DNA of 64,000 bases from Amycolatopsis bullii (lineage in GTDB: Bacteria > Actinomycetota > Actinomycetes > Mycobacteriales > Pseudonocardiaceae), in assembly GCF_014654205.1 (NCBI RefSeq), contig NZ_BNAW01000004.1, positions 62,001 through 126,000 on the forward strand. Direction: 5' to 3'. Below, piece after piece: positions 32,467 to 40,192 of this stretch. The position numbers and the translations under genes were made by a program. Every line of letters starts with the position of its first letter. Positions within the stretch are counted from its first letter, which is position 1. The notes under the pieces were generated by a model. The model did no database searches, was not told the origin of the DNA, and worked only from the letters and a program-made list of their open reading frames with translations.

Positions 32467-33417
32467 ATGACGACGTTGGAGCCCGCGACCACTGTGCTTT
32501 CTGGGGGAGACCCCCAGACCCCCCTGGCACAAGACAACCTGGCGGCCTTGGAGTCCGAGGCCATCCACATCTTCCGGGAGGTGGCGGGCGAGTTCGACCG
32601 CCCGGTGATCCTCTTCTCCGGCGGCAAGGACTCGACGCTGCTGCTGCACCTGGCGATCAAGGCGTTCTGGCCGGCGCCGGTGCCGTTCCCGCTGCTGCAC
32701 GTGGACACCGGGCACAACTTCGACGAGGTCATCGAGTTCCGCGACCGCGTCGTCGAGCGCCACGGGCTGCGCTTGGTCGTCGCGAAGGTGCAGGACTGGA
32801 TCGACGACGGGCGGCTGGAAGAGCGTGCCGACGGGATGCGCAACCCGCTGCAGACCACGCCGCTGCTCGACACGATCGCCGAGAACAAGTTCGACGCCGT
32901 CTTCGGCGGCGGCCGCCGCGACGAGGAACGCGCCCGGGCCAAGGAGCGGATCTTCAGCCTCCGCAACGCCTTCGGCCAGTGGGAGCCGCGGCGGCAGCGG
33001 CCCGAGCTGTGGAACCTCTACAACGGGCGGCACCGCCCGGGTGAGCAGGTCCGCGTCTTCCCGCTGTCCAACTGGACCGAGGCCGACGTCTGGAACTACA
33101 TCGCCCGCGAGAAGGTCGAGCTGCCCTCGATCTATTACGCGCACCGGCGCGAGGTGTACCTGCGCGACGGGATGCTGCTGGCCGAGGGACCGTGGGGCGG
33201 CCCGCGGCCGGGCGAGGAGGTGCGTGAGCTGACCGTCCGCTACCGGACCGTCGGCGACGGCTCGTGCACCGGCGCGATCGAATCCACCGCGGCGACCGTC
33301 GAAGAGGTCATCGCCGAGGTGTCGGCCTCGCGGCTCACCGAGCGCGGCGCGACCCGGGCCGACGACCGGATGTCCGAGGCGGCCATGGAAGACCGCAAGC
33401 GTGAGGGGTACTTCTGA
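32467..33417 (+). CDS. cysD: Sulfate adenylyltransferase subunit 2
   Basis: A 316-aa ATP sulfurylase catalytic subunit. The PP-loop SGGKDS is at residues 51-56 (VILFSGGKDSTLLLHLAIKAF), followed by HVDTGHNFDEVIEFRD, FGGGRRDEERARAKER and WTEADVWNYI, ending in KREGYF. It forms APS from sulfate and ATP together with the GTPase CysN encoded next. The first 20 codons are unusual: they include a GC palindrome (32501-32517) that adds residues SGGDPQTP not expected in CysD N-termini. AGGAAAGGGACGC lies before the ATG. Confidence 0.95.
   Translation: MTTLEPATTVLSGGDPQTPLAQDNLAALESEAIHIFREVAGEFDRPVILFSGGKDSTLLLHLAIKAFWPAPVPFPLLHVDTGHNFDEVIEFRDRVVERHGLRLVVAKVQDWIDDGRLEERADGMRNPLQTTPLLDTIAENKFDAVFGGGRRDEERARAKERIFSLRNAFGQWEPRRQRPELWNLYNGRHRPGEQVRVFPLSNWTEADVWNYIAREKVELPSIYYAHRREVYLRDGMLLAEGPWGGPRPGEEVRELTVRYRTVGDGSCTGAIESTAATVEEVIAEVSASRLTERGATRADDRMSEAAMEDRKREGYF
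32501..32517. repeat. GC-rich palindrome inside the 5' end of cysD
   Basis: CTGGGGG-AGA-CCCCCAG is a perfect 7-bp-arm palindrome followed by another run of six C. It encodes part of VLSGGDPQTPL at the variable N-terminus of CysD. It looks like a small mobile palindromic (REP-like) element tolerated in frame; a hairpin affecting early translation is an alternative reading. Confidence 0.55.
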
Positions 33418-34679
33418 TGAGTTCGCTGCTGCGCCTGGCCACCGCCGGGAGCGTCGACGACGGCAAGTCGACCCTGGTCGGCCGGCTGCTGTACGACACG
33501 AAGTCGGTGCTGGCCGACCAGCTCGACGCGGTCACCCGCGCGTCCGTCGACAAGGGACTGTCCACCCCGGACCTCTCGCTGCTCGTCGACGGCCTGCGTT
33601 CGGAGCGTGAGCAGGGCATCACCATCGACGTCGCGTACCGGTACTTCGCCACGCCGAAGCGGTCGTTCGTGCTGGCCGACACGCCGGGGCACGTGCAGTA
33701 CACGCGCAACACGGTGACCGGCGCGTCCACCGCGCAGCTGGCCGTGCTGCTCGTCGACGCGCGCAAGGGCGTGATCGAGCAGACCCGGCGGCACGCGGCC
33801 GTGCTCGCCCTGCTCGGCGTGCCGCAGCTGGTGCTGGCGGTGAACAAGATCGACCTGGTCGGCTACGACGAGGCGACGTTCACGGTGATCGCCGAGGAGT
33901 TCGCTTCGCACGCGGAGTCGCTGGGTTACTCGCGGGGTTCCGTCCTGGCGATCCCGGTTTCGGCGCTGGAAGGCGACAACGTCGCGACGCGCTCCGAGCG
34001 GACGCCGTGGTACTCCGGCCCGAGCCTGCTGGAGCACCTGGAGGAAGTGCCGGTCGCGCCCGACCCGCACGACTCGGCGCTGCGGTTCCCGGTGCAGTAC
34101 GTGATCCGCCCGCGCACGCCCGAGTACCCGGACTACCGCGGCTACGCGGGGCAGATCGCGGCGGGCACGGTCCGCCCCGGCGACGAGATCGTCGTGCTGC
34201 CGCAGGGCATCCGCAGCCGCGTCGAGCAGATCGACACCGCGGACGGACCGCTGGCCGAAGCCGGCGCCGGCACGTCGGTGACGCTGCTGCTCGCCGACGA
34301 CATCGACATCTCCCGCGGCGACCTGATCGCCGCCGCGGACGCGCCGCCGCGCGTCACCGACGAGATCACCGGAACGCTGTGCTGGCTGTCGTCCAAGCCG
34401 CTGAAGCCGGGCGCGCGCGTGCTCGTCAAGCACGGCACCCGCACGGTGCAGGCGCTGGTCGACGAGCTGCACGCGCGGTTCGACGAGCAGACGTTGTCCA
34501 GCGTGGACTCGCCCGCGTCGCTGGAGCTCAACGACATCGGCCGCGTCACGCTGCGGCTGGCCGAAGAGCTGAGCGTCGACGACTACGGAGTCAGCCCGCG
34601 CACCGGCGCGTTCCTGGTGATCGACCCGAAGGACGGCGACACCCTCGCCGCCGGGCTGGTGGGTGAGCGCTTCTCGTGA
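33417..34679 (+). CDS. cysN: Sulfate adenylyltransferase subunit 1 (GTPase)
   Basis: A 420-aa elongation factor-like GTPase driving APS synthesis. The P-loop GSVDDGKST is at 11-19; the switch regions are EREQGITIDVAYRYF and ADTPGHVQYTRN; NKID is near 143. Beta-barrel domains occupy about 215-410. No C-terminal APS kinase domain is fused, as expected with an APS reductase downstream pathway. The start overlaps the cysD stop (TGATG) and the stop overlaps the next start (GTGA). Confidence 0.95.
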   Translation: MSSLLRLATAGSVDDGKSTLVGRLLYDTKSVLADQLDAVTRASVDKGLSTPDLSLLVDGLRSEREQGITIDVAYRYFATPKRSFVLADTPGHVQYTRNTVTGASTAQLAVLLVDARKGVIEQTRRHAAVLALLGVPQLVLAVNKIDLVGYDEATFTVIAEEFASHAESLGYSRGSVLAIPVSALEGDNVATRSERTPWYSGPSLLEHLEEVPVAPDPHDSALRFPVQYVIRPRTPEYPDYRGYAGQIAAGTVRPGDEIVVLPQGIRSRVEQIDTADGPLAEAGAGTSVTLLLADDIDISRGDLIAAADAPPRVTDEITGTLCWLSSKPLKPGARVLVKHGTRTVQALVDELHARFDEQTLSSVDSPASLELNDIGRVTLRLAEELSVDDYGVSPRTGAFLVIDPKDGDTLAAGLVGERFS

Positions 34680-35413
34680 CGCCACCCCTGGTCGCCGTCG
34701 CGCACGGCAGTCGCGATCCTCGCTCGGCGGCGACCGTGCGTGCGCTCGTCGACGTCGTGCGCGCCCAGGCACCGGGCGTTCCGGTGCACGAATCCTTTTT
34801 GGACTTGTCGGCGCCGTTGGTGACCGATGTCCTGCGGTCGTTGTACGCGGACGGCCACCGGACGGCGGTCGTGGTGCCGCTGCTGCTGGGGAGCGCGTTC
34901 CACGCCCGGGTCGACCTCCCGGCGCTGATCGACTCCGTCGTCACCGACTGCCCGGGCTTCACGGTGCGGACATCGGACGTGCTCGGCGCCGACCCGGCAC
35001 TGGAAGCCGTCGCCCTCGACCGGCTGGCGGCGGCACCGCGCCGCGGGGGCACGGGCGTGATCGTCAGCGCGGTCGGCTCGTCGAACGCGTCCGCGAACGC
35101 CGTCGTCGCGTCACTGGCTTCCCGCTGGGAGGAGCGGCTGGGTGTCCCGGTGAGCGAGGCGTTCGCCTCCGCCGCCCAGCCGGACATCCCGGCCGCGGCG
35201 GCGGCGTTGCGGACGCGGGGCGCGCGGCACCTGGTCGTCGCGTCGTGGTTCTTGGCGCCGGGCCTGCTGCCGGACCGGATCGCGCGGCTGGCCCGCGAGG
35301 CGGACCCGGAGGCCTTCATCGCGGAGCCGTTGGCCGATGACCCGCGCGTGGCCGACGTGGTGGTCAGCCGGTACGCGTCCGCGGTCAGCGGACTGCTCCG
35401 CCAGTACGCGTGA
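34676..35413 (+). CDS. CbiX-type sirohydrochlorin ferrochelatase
   Basis: A 245-aa protein with two CbiX-like halves. The first opens with VAVAHGSRDPRSAATV, whose His10 is the expected metal-handling residue, followed by VPLLLGSAFHARVDLP. The second half (GVIVSAVGSSNASANA onward, LVVASWFLAPGLLPDRI) is degenerate at the His. Such enzymes insert iron into sirohydrochlorin to make siroheme, the cofactor of the sulfite reductase encoded first in the operon. GTGA overlap with cysN. The other siroheme enzymes are not in the window. Confidence 0.88.
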   Translation: MTPPLVAVAHGSRDPRSAATVRALVDVVRAQAPGVPVHESFLDLSAPLVTDVLRSLYADGHRTAVVVPLLLGSAFHARVDLPALIDSVVTDCPGFTVRTSDVLGADPALEAVALDRLAAAPRRGGTGVIVSAVGSSNASANAVVASLASRWEERLGVPVSEAFASAAQPDIPAAAAALRTRGARHLVVASWFLAPGLLPDRIARLAREADPEAFIAEPLADDPRVADVVVSRYASAVSGLLRQYA

Positions 35414-35414
35414 C

Positions 35415-35434
35415 ACCGCCGGAAGGCGGTTTTT
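35415..35434 (+). terminator. Rho-independent terminator of the sulfate assimilation operon
   Basis: ACCGCC-GGAA-GGCGGT forms a 6-bp stem with a tetraloop, followed by TTTTT. It begins two bases after the chelatase stop codon. It is the only terminator in the window apart from that of rpsT with a clear U tract. Confidence 0.88.
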
Positions 35435-35451
35435 GCCCGTAGGGTGACCGC

Positions 35452-35955
35452 ATGGGGAACTTCGAACTCGCCCAGGTCAACATCAGCCGGATGAAGGCGC
35501 CGCTCGACGACGAGTCCTTCCGCGACTTCGTCGACGCGCTGGAGCCGGTGAACGCGATCGCCGACCGCGCGCCGGGGTTCGTCTGGCGGCTGCAGACCGA
35601 GGACGGTGACGCCACCTCGATCCGCGCCTTCGAGTGGGACGTGCGGGGCACGTCCGGGATCCTGGTCAACATGTCCGTGTGGACGTCGGTGGAAGCGCTG
35701 GCCGACTTCGTCTTCTCCGGCGAGCACCTGGCCGTCCTCAAGCGCCGCCGCGAGTGGTTCCACCGCGTCCAGGACGTGATGACCGCGCTGTGGTGGGTGC
35801 CCGCGGGCCACCGGCCGACCACCGCGGAGGCCGAGACGAAGATCAAGCACCTGCGGGTCTACGGACCGACGCCGGAGGCGTTCACGCTGAAGCAGCACTT
35901 CTCCCCGGCGGCCGACGCCCGGCAGGGTGAGGCCGATTGGCTGTGCCCCGCGTAA
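35452..35955 (+). CDS. DUF3291 domain protein
   Basis: A 167-aa protein of the DUF3291 type: FELAQVNISRMKAPLDDESFRDFVDALEPVNAIADRAPGF at the start, FVWRLQTEDGDAT, SVWTSVEALADFVF and REWFHRVQDVMTALWWVPAGHRPTTAEA. The fold is a ferredoxin-like dimeric alpha/beta barrel related to antibiotic biosynthesis monooxygenases. No biochemical function is assigned to the family. It starts at ATG 20 bp after the operon terminator, so it likely has its own promoter. Confidence 0.88.
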   Translation: MGNFELAQVNISRMKAPLDDESFRDFVDALEPVNAIADRAPGFVWRLQTEDGDATSIRAFEWDVRGTSGILVNMSVWTSVEALADFVFSGEHLAVLKRRREWFHRVQDVMTALWWVPAGHRPTTAEAETKIKHLRVYGPTPEAFTLKQHFSPAADARQGEADWLCPA

Positions 35956-35992
35956 CACCGCACCGCGCGGCGGATGTGCAAGGGTGACGGGC

Positions 35993-36760
35993 ATGGCTGA
36001 CGAACTGGTGCACTACGACGTGGTGGGCGGCACCGCCACGATCACCCTGGACTCCCCGCACAACCGCAACGCGCTCTCGGCGCAGCTGCGCCGCGAACTC
36101 TCGGACTCGCTGGCCGAGGCGGCCGCCGACGACGCCGTCCGCGTGATCGTGCTGACCCACACCGGGCCGGTGTTCTGCGCGGGGATGGACCTCAAGGAAG
36201 CCCGCGGCGCCGGCGCGGGCGACCAGGGCGTGAACGAGTTCCCTCGCATCCTCGAGCAGCTGTGGACCAGCCCGAAACCGGTGGTCGCCCGCCTCGCGGG
36301 CCCGGCCCGGGCGGGCGGCATCGGCATGGTGGCGGCGTGCGACATCGCCGTGGCGGTCCCGGAAGCGACGTTCGCCTTCTCCGAAGTCCGCATCGGCGTG
36401 GTCCCGGCGATCATCTCCCTGACGGTCCTGCCGCGGCTCAACCCGCGCGCGGCCCACGAGCTGTTCCTGACCGGCGACACCTTCGACGCCCGCCGCGCGG
36501 TGGAGATCGGCCTGCTGAACTCGGCGACCGCCGACCTCGATGCCGAAGTGGCGCGGTTCGTCAAGTCCCTGGCCGCGGGTGGCCCGAAGGCGCTGGCCGC
36601 GACGAAGGCGCTGCTGAGCCGTCCCCGCCCGGCCACCCCCTCCGACGGCTTCGAGGAGATGCTCGCCCTGTCGGCGAAGTTCTTCGCCGGTGAGGAAGGC
36701 CAGGAAGGCATCCTCGCCTTCGCCCAGAAGCGCAAGCCGAACTGGGTTCCGCAGGACTAA
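35993..36760 (+). CDS. Enoyl-CoA hydratase/isomerase family protein
   Basis: A 255-aa crotonase-fold enzyme. The CoA-binding/oxyanion segments are NRNALSAQLRRELSD, FCAGMDLKEARGAG (about 59-72) and ARLAGPARAGGIGMVAACDIAVA (about 97-119). One catalytic Glu corresponds to the E in FAFSEVRIGVVPAI (about 128), while the first Glu position is occupied by Ala/Gly, which is common in non-hydratase members. Substrate is unknown. ATG 35993 fits the family N-terminus. It shares a CTAA with the convergent MFS gene. Confidence 0.9.
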   Translation: MADELVHYDVVGGTATITLDSPHNRNALSAQLRRELSDSLAEAAADDAVRVIVLTHTGPVFCAGMDLKEARGAGAGDQGVNEFPRILEQLWTSPKPVVARLAGPARAGGIGMVAACDIAVAVPEATFAFSEVRIGVVPAIISLTVLPRLNPRAAHELFLTGDTFDARRAVEIGLLNSATADLDAEVARFVKSLAAGGPKALAATKALLSRPRPATPSDGFEEMLALSAKFFAGEEGQEGILAFAQKRKPNWVPQD

Positions 36761-38028
36761 GCCGGGACACGGGCCTGCCGGCGCGGAACCAGCGCGAGCA
36801 GGCCCGTCACCCCGCCGCACAGTGCGGCGACCACGTACACCGGAGTCAAACCTCCGGCCTGGTAAGCCATTCCGAGCACCGCGACCCCGAGCGTCTGGCC
36901 GAACTGCCGGGTCGTCGTCATGATCGCCGCGGCCATGCCCGCCCGGTCCGGTGGCGCCGCGGACGCGATCGCCGCGCCCATCGCCGGTCCCGCGATGCCG
37001 ACGCCGATCCCGGTCACCGCCAGCCCGAGCGGGATCGCCAGGACCAGCAGCGACAGGCAGCCGAGCGCGCCCACCAGGACTCCGGCGCCGAGCAGGACCC
37101 GCGGCGGGAACCGGTGCAGCACCTTGCCCAGCAGCGTCGACGTCAGGAACGACGCCGCCGCGAGCGGAGCCAGCGCGAGCCCGGCCGCGACCGGCGATCG
37201 CGAAAGGCCCAGCCACAGCGAGACGGAGACCAGCGCCGCGAACGTCAACGTCGATGCCGCCACGCAGGCGATGAGCGTGGCGAACCCGCCGTCGCGGAAC
37301 AGCCGCAGGTCCAGCATCGGCTCGGCCCGGCGCCGCTCCACGACGACGAACCCGGCGAACCCGAGCGCCGAAACCGCCAGGGCCCACCGGTCCACGGTCA
37401 GCCCGTGCACCAAGCTCGCGGCGCCGACCGCGAACCACACCGCGCCCGCGACGTCGAACCGGCCCGGGCGCCCCGGCTCGTCCGGCCGCACCGCGCGCAG
37501 CGCGAACACCCCCGTCGCCACCGCGAGCGGCACGTTGACGAAGAAGATCGCCGGCCAGCCGAAGTACTCGGTCAGCACGCCGCCCACCACCGGCCCCGCC
37601 GCCGCGCCGAGCCCGTTCACCGCGAAGAAGACGCTGATGGCGGTTCCCCGCGAGCGCCCGTCGTAAGAAGCGGCCAGTATCGCGAACCCGGTCACCGCCA
37701 GCGCCGCGCCGCCGATCGCCTGGACACCCCGTGCCGCGATCAGCGTCCCGATGTCCGGCGACACCCCGCAGGCCAGCGACGCCAGGCCGAACACGCCGAG
37801 CCCGCCGAGGAACACCCGCCGCAGACCGAAGCGATCGGCGAGCGACCCCACCGCGAGCATCAGCACCGCCAGGACCAGCGTGTAGACGTTCGGCACCCAC
37901 TGCAGCTGCCCCACCGACGCCGTCAGGTCGGCGCCGATCCGGGGCAGCGCCACCGTGACGACGGTGCTGTCCAGCAGGAACAGGAACGAGCCCGCACAGA
38001 CCACGGCCAACGGCCACCACTTGCGCAT
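36757..38028 (-). CDS. MFS transporter, drug:H+ antiporter type
   Basis: A 423-aa polytopic protein of about 12 helices. The N-terminal motif FLFLLDSTVVTVALPRIGADL and motif A GSLADRFGLRRVFLGG (about 62-77) are those of DHA2-type drug exporters, and motif C is GAAAGPVVGGVLTEYFGWPAIFFVNVP. It is shorter than typical 14-helix DHA2 proteins. AAAGGAG eight bases before the ATG is a strong ribosome site that lies in a hairpin arm. It is divergent from an Lrp/AsnC regulator, which probably controls it. Confidence 0.9.
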   Translation of the reverse strand: MRKWWPLAVVCAGSFLFLLDSTVVTVALPRIGADLTASVGQLQWVPNVYTLVLAVLMLAVGSLADRFGLRRVFLGGLGVFGLASLACGVSPDIGTLIAARGVQAIGGAALAVTGFAILAASYDGRSRGTAISVFFAVNGLGAAAGPVVGGVLTEYFGWPAIFFVNVPLAVATGVFALRAVRPDEPGRPGRFDVAGAVWFAVGAASLVHGLTVDRWALAVSALGFAGFVVVERRRAEPMLDLRLFRDGGFATLIACVAASTLTFAALVSVSLWLGLSRSPVAAGLALAPLAAASFLTSTLLGKVLHRFPPRVLLGAGVLVGALGCLSLLVLAIPLGLAVTGIGVGIAGPAMGAAIASAAPPDRAGMAAAIMTTTRQFGQTLGVAVLGMAYQAGGLTPVYVVAALCGGVTGLLALVPRRQARVPA

Positions 38029-38035
38029 CGAAACT

Positions 38036-38056
38036 CCTTTCGTGTGCCCCGAAAGG
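38036..38056. promoter_or_regulatory. Hairpin containing the MFS ribosome-binding site
   Basis: CCTTTCG-N7-CGAAAGG is a perfect inverted repeat. In the MFS mRNA one arm reads CGAAAGG and includes the Shine-Dalgarno AAAGGAG, so folding would hide it. As DNA it may equally be an operator for the divergent AsnC-type regulator. Confidence 0.5.
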
Positions 38057-38067
38057 TGCCTGCGCAA

Positions 38068-38094
38068 CGTCGATCGCCACCAGAAAAGTCGACG
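38068..38094. promoter_or_regulatory. Candidate operator between MFS and AsnC genes
   Basis: CGTCGA-N15-TCGACG is a perfect 6-bp inverted repeat in the middle of the divergent region, 37 bp before the regulator start. The spacing of about two helical turns between arm centres suits an Lrp/AsnC dimer. Confidence 0.4.
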
Positions 38095-38130
38095 GAACCG
38101 CCGGATCCCGTCATCATCTACGCTTGGAAC

Positions 38131-39108
38131 ATGGAAACCGTCACCCTCGACGACGTCGACCGCGGGCTGCTCCACGCGCTGCAGCTCGACGGCCGGGCGC
38201 CGATGCGCGCACTCGGCCGGGTGCTCGGGGTTTCGGAGAACACCGTCGCCCGCCGCTACCAGCGGCTGCGGACCGCCGGGGTGCTCAAGGTCACCGGCGC
38301 GGTCAGCGGCGGCGAAGCCGGCTACACGACGTGGACCCTGCGCCTGCGCACGACACCCGACGCCGGCGCCGCCGTCGCGGACGCGCTGGCCGACCGGTCC
38401 GACGTCTCGTGGGTGCACCTGCTCTCGGGCGGCACCGAGATCTCCTGCACCGTCCACGCCCCCGACACGGCGGGGCGCGACGACCTGCTGCTGCACAAGC
38501 TGCCGCGCGCCCACCGCGTGACCGCCGTTTCGGCACACGAACTGCTGCACACGTTCGCGCTGCCGGACAGGTGGGGCGGGCTGCACTGCCTGTCCCCCGC
38601 CCAGGTCGAGCAGCTGCGCCCGCCGGAACCGGACGGCCCCGGCCTCCCACCGGAATCCGGAGACCAGCCGCTCCTCGACGCGCTGGCCCACGACGGCCGG
38701 GCGAGCTACACCGCGCTGGCCCGGGCGACGGGGTGGTCCGACTCGGCGGTGCGGCGCCGGATGGACCTGCTGCGACGGCACGGCACGCTGACCTACCACC
38801 TCGACGTTTCCCCGGCCCGCCTCGGGTTCCGCTCCGAAACGCGGCTGTGGCTGGCCGTCGCCCCCGCGCACCTCGCCGAGGCGGGCGAGGCGCTGGCGAG
38901 CCACCCCGAGACGTCGTTCGCCGTCGCCACCACCGGCACGACGAACCTCACGGCGATGGTGAACTGCCGCGACGGCCGCGACCTCTACCGCTACCTCACC
39001 GATCGCGTCGCCGGGATCCGCGGTGTGCACACCGTCGAGAGCGCGCCGGTGATCCGCACGGTCAAGCGCGCGGGGACGCCGCTCAGGCGTCCGGCAGCAC
39101 GACCGTGA
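38131..39108 (+). CDS. Lrp/AsnC-family regulator with two HTH domains
   Basis: A 325-aa protein, twice the usual Lrp size. Residues 3-60 form an AsnC-type HTH (LDDVDRGLLHALQLDGRAPMRALGRVLGVSENTVARRYQRL), with a ligand-domain-like stretch to about 150. Residues 180-235 form a second HTH (PLLDALAHDGRASYTALARATGWSDSAVRRRMDLLRRHG), then a RAM-like ligand domain with FAVATTGTTNLTAMVNCRDGRDLYRYLTDRV. It is a fused tandem AsnC protein, a frequent actinobacterial form. It probably acts on the divergent MFS exporter. Its last 26 bp overlap the convergent barstar gene. Confidence 0.92.
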   Translation: METVTLDDVDRGLLHALQLDGRAPMRALGRVLGVSENTVARRYQRLRTAGVLKVTGAVSGGEAGYTTWTLRLRTTPDAGAAVADALADRSDVSWVHLLSGGTEISCTVHAPDTAGRDDLLLHKLPRAHRVTAVSAHELLHTFALPDRWGGLHCLSPAQVEQLRPPEPDGPGLPPESGDQPLLDALAHDGRASYTALARATGWSDSAVRRRMDLLRRHGTLTYHLDVSPARLGFRSETRLWLAVAPAHLAEAGEALASHPETSFAVATTGTTNLTAMVNCRDGRDLYRYLTDRVAGIRGVHTVESAPVIRTVKRAGTPLRRPAARP

Positions 39109-39451
39109 GCCGCCAGGAGCCGGCGCTGCGGCCGCTCGGGCCGAGTGCCCGCTGCGCGTCCGACAGGACGCTGCGGATGGCCAGGTACGTCTTGGGTTCG
39201 GCCTTGCGCAACGCGTCCGAGCCCGGCCAGATCAGCACGTGCTCCCCCGGCGGCAACCACGACAGGTCGGTCAGGCAGTCGTAGAGCGCGTCGAGGTTGT
39301 GCCCGAAGTGGTCCGGAAAGGACAGTGCCTCGGCGAAGGCGGCGAGCGTGCCGGCCTTGTCGACGGTCGGCCGCGAGTTCACCAGGTGGGGGTAGGCACC
39401 CCGGGCGAACGCCTCTTCCGCGGCGGCCTTCGCCGCGTCGCCGGCGCTCAT
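39083..39451 (-). CDS. Barstar-family ribonuclease inhibitor
   Basis: A 122-aa protein with the barstar pattern: VDKAGTLAAFAEALSFPDHFGHNLDALYDCLTDLSWLPPGEHVLIW at about 32-80, in which the helix holding the Asp residues (NLDALYDCLTDL) plugs the RNase active site in barnase complexes. It is encoded directly after the RNase gene with an ATGA overlap, ensuring coupled inhibitor synthesis. There is no signal peptide, so it stays in the cytosol and protects against unexported enzyme. Confidence 0.92.
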   Translation of the reverse strand: MSAGDAAKAAAEEAFARGAYPHLVNSRPTVDKAGTLAAFAEALSFPDHFGHNLDALYDCLTDLSWLPPGEHVLIWPGSDALRKAEPKTYLAIRSVLSDAQRALGPSGRSAGSWRLTVVLPDA

Positions 39452-39921
39452 CGGGCCGGGTCCACGACGACGAACGACGCGTAGTGGTCGCCGGTGTAGT
39501 ACAGCTCGTGCGCCTGCCCGGTGATCAGCCGCCGGGCGCCGCGGTCGGCGCTGCCCGGGGTCTTCACCGTGAACTCGTGGTAGTAGCCGGACTTCTTGCC
39601 GGGCAATCTCTTCTCGCGGTTCTCGAAGACGACGTCGTCGTTGCGCGGGTAGGGGTACGGGCCGCCGGCCTCGATCAGCTTCCACGTGTCCGTGGCCTGC
39701 GGCGGCAGCGCGGAAAGCGCCTTCACCGGCAGCCCGGAGTCCGCGCCCGGCACGGCGGCGCCGCCCTTGGCGGGTGTGCTGCTCTTCGCGGGCGCGCTCG
39801 CCGACGTGCTCGGCGCAGGGCTCGACGAGCCGCCGCCGAGGTTGTCCTTGACCAGCCAGCCCCCCAGCACCAGCACGAGGAGCCCGATCAGCGCGGCGGT
39901 GATCCGCCTTCGGTTGAACAT
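39448..39921 (-). CDS. Membrane-anchored or exported guanyl-specific ribonuclease (RNase Sa/barnase type)
   Basis: A 157-aa protein. A hydrophobic N-terminal helix at residues 8-24 (ALIGLLVLVLGGWLV) is followed by a Ser/Pro/Ala linker (30-60) and a microbial RNase domain (62-157). Catalytic residues by family comparison are Glu116 (YYHEFTVKTPG), Arg130/131 and His146 (YTGDHYASF). The N-helix lacks an evident cleavage site, so it may stay as a membrane anchor with the RNase outside. Barstar follows in the same operon. Confidence 0.92.
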   Translation of the reverse strand: MFNRRRITAALIGLLVLVLGGWLVKDNLGGGSSSPAPSTSASAPAKSSTPAKGGAAVPGADSGLPVKALSALPPQATDTWKLIEAGGPYPYPRNDDVVFENREKRLPGKKSGYYHEFTVKTPGSADRGARRLITGQAHELYYTGDHYASFVVVDPAR

Positions 39922-39932
39922 GGTGCGCGAGC

Positions 39933-40133
39933 CTATGCCGAGGGGTCGGAGTCGTCGTCACGCCCCGGAGCCAGCCGGTGGGCGAAGAGCCCGACGACCT
40001 TGTCGAGCACCCACGCGGCGGCCAGGCACAGCGGCACGACGACCACCATGACCAGCACGAACTGCACCGGGAACCAGGCCTGGGCGAGCCACAGCTCGAC
40101 CCCGTCCCACCAGTCGGCAAGCCCGTTGAACAC
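39933..40133 (-). CDS. Small single-span membrane protein upstream of the RNase gene
   Basis: A 66-aa protein with an amphipathic N-terminus (MFNGLADWWDGVELW), one or two hydrophobic spans at about 18-48 (FPVQFVLVMVVVVPLCLAAAWVLDKVVGLF) and a charged tail (RDDDSDPSA). It ends 11 bp before the RNase start, so co-transcription is likely. No family recognised; it may be an independent conserved membrane protein or assist the RNase. Confidence 0.65.
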   Translation of the reverse strand: MFNGLADWWDGVELWLAQAWFPVQFVLVMVVVVPLCLAAAWVLDKVVGLFAHRLAPGRDDDSDPSA

Positions 40134-40192
40134 GGTGTGAGCCTACGCGCGCCCTGCTGCCGCCGCGTGCCAGGGGCGGTACGTTGCAGGAC

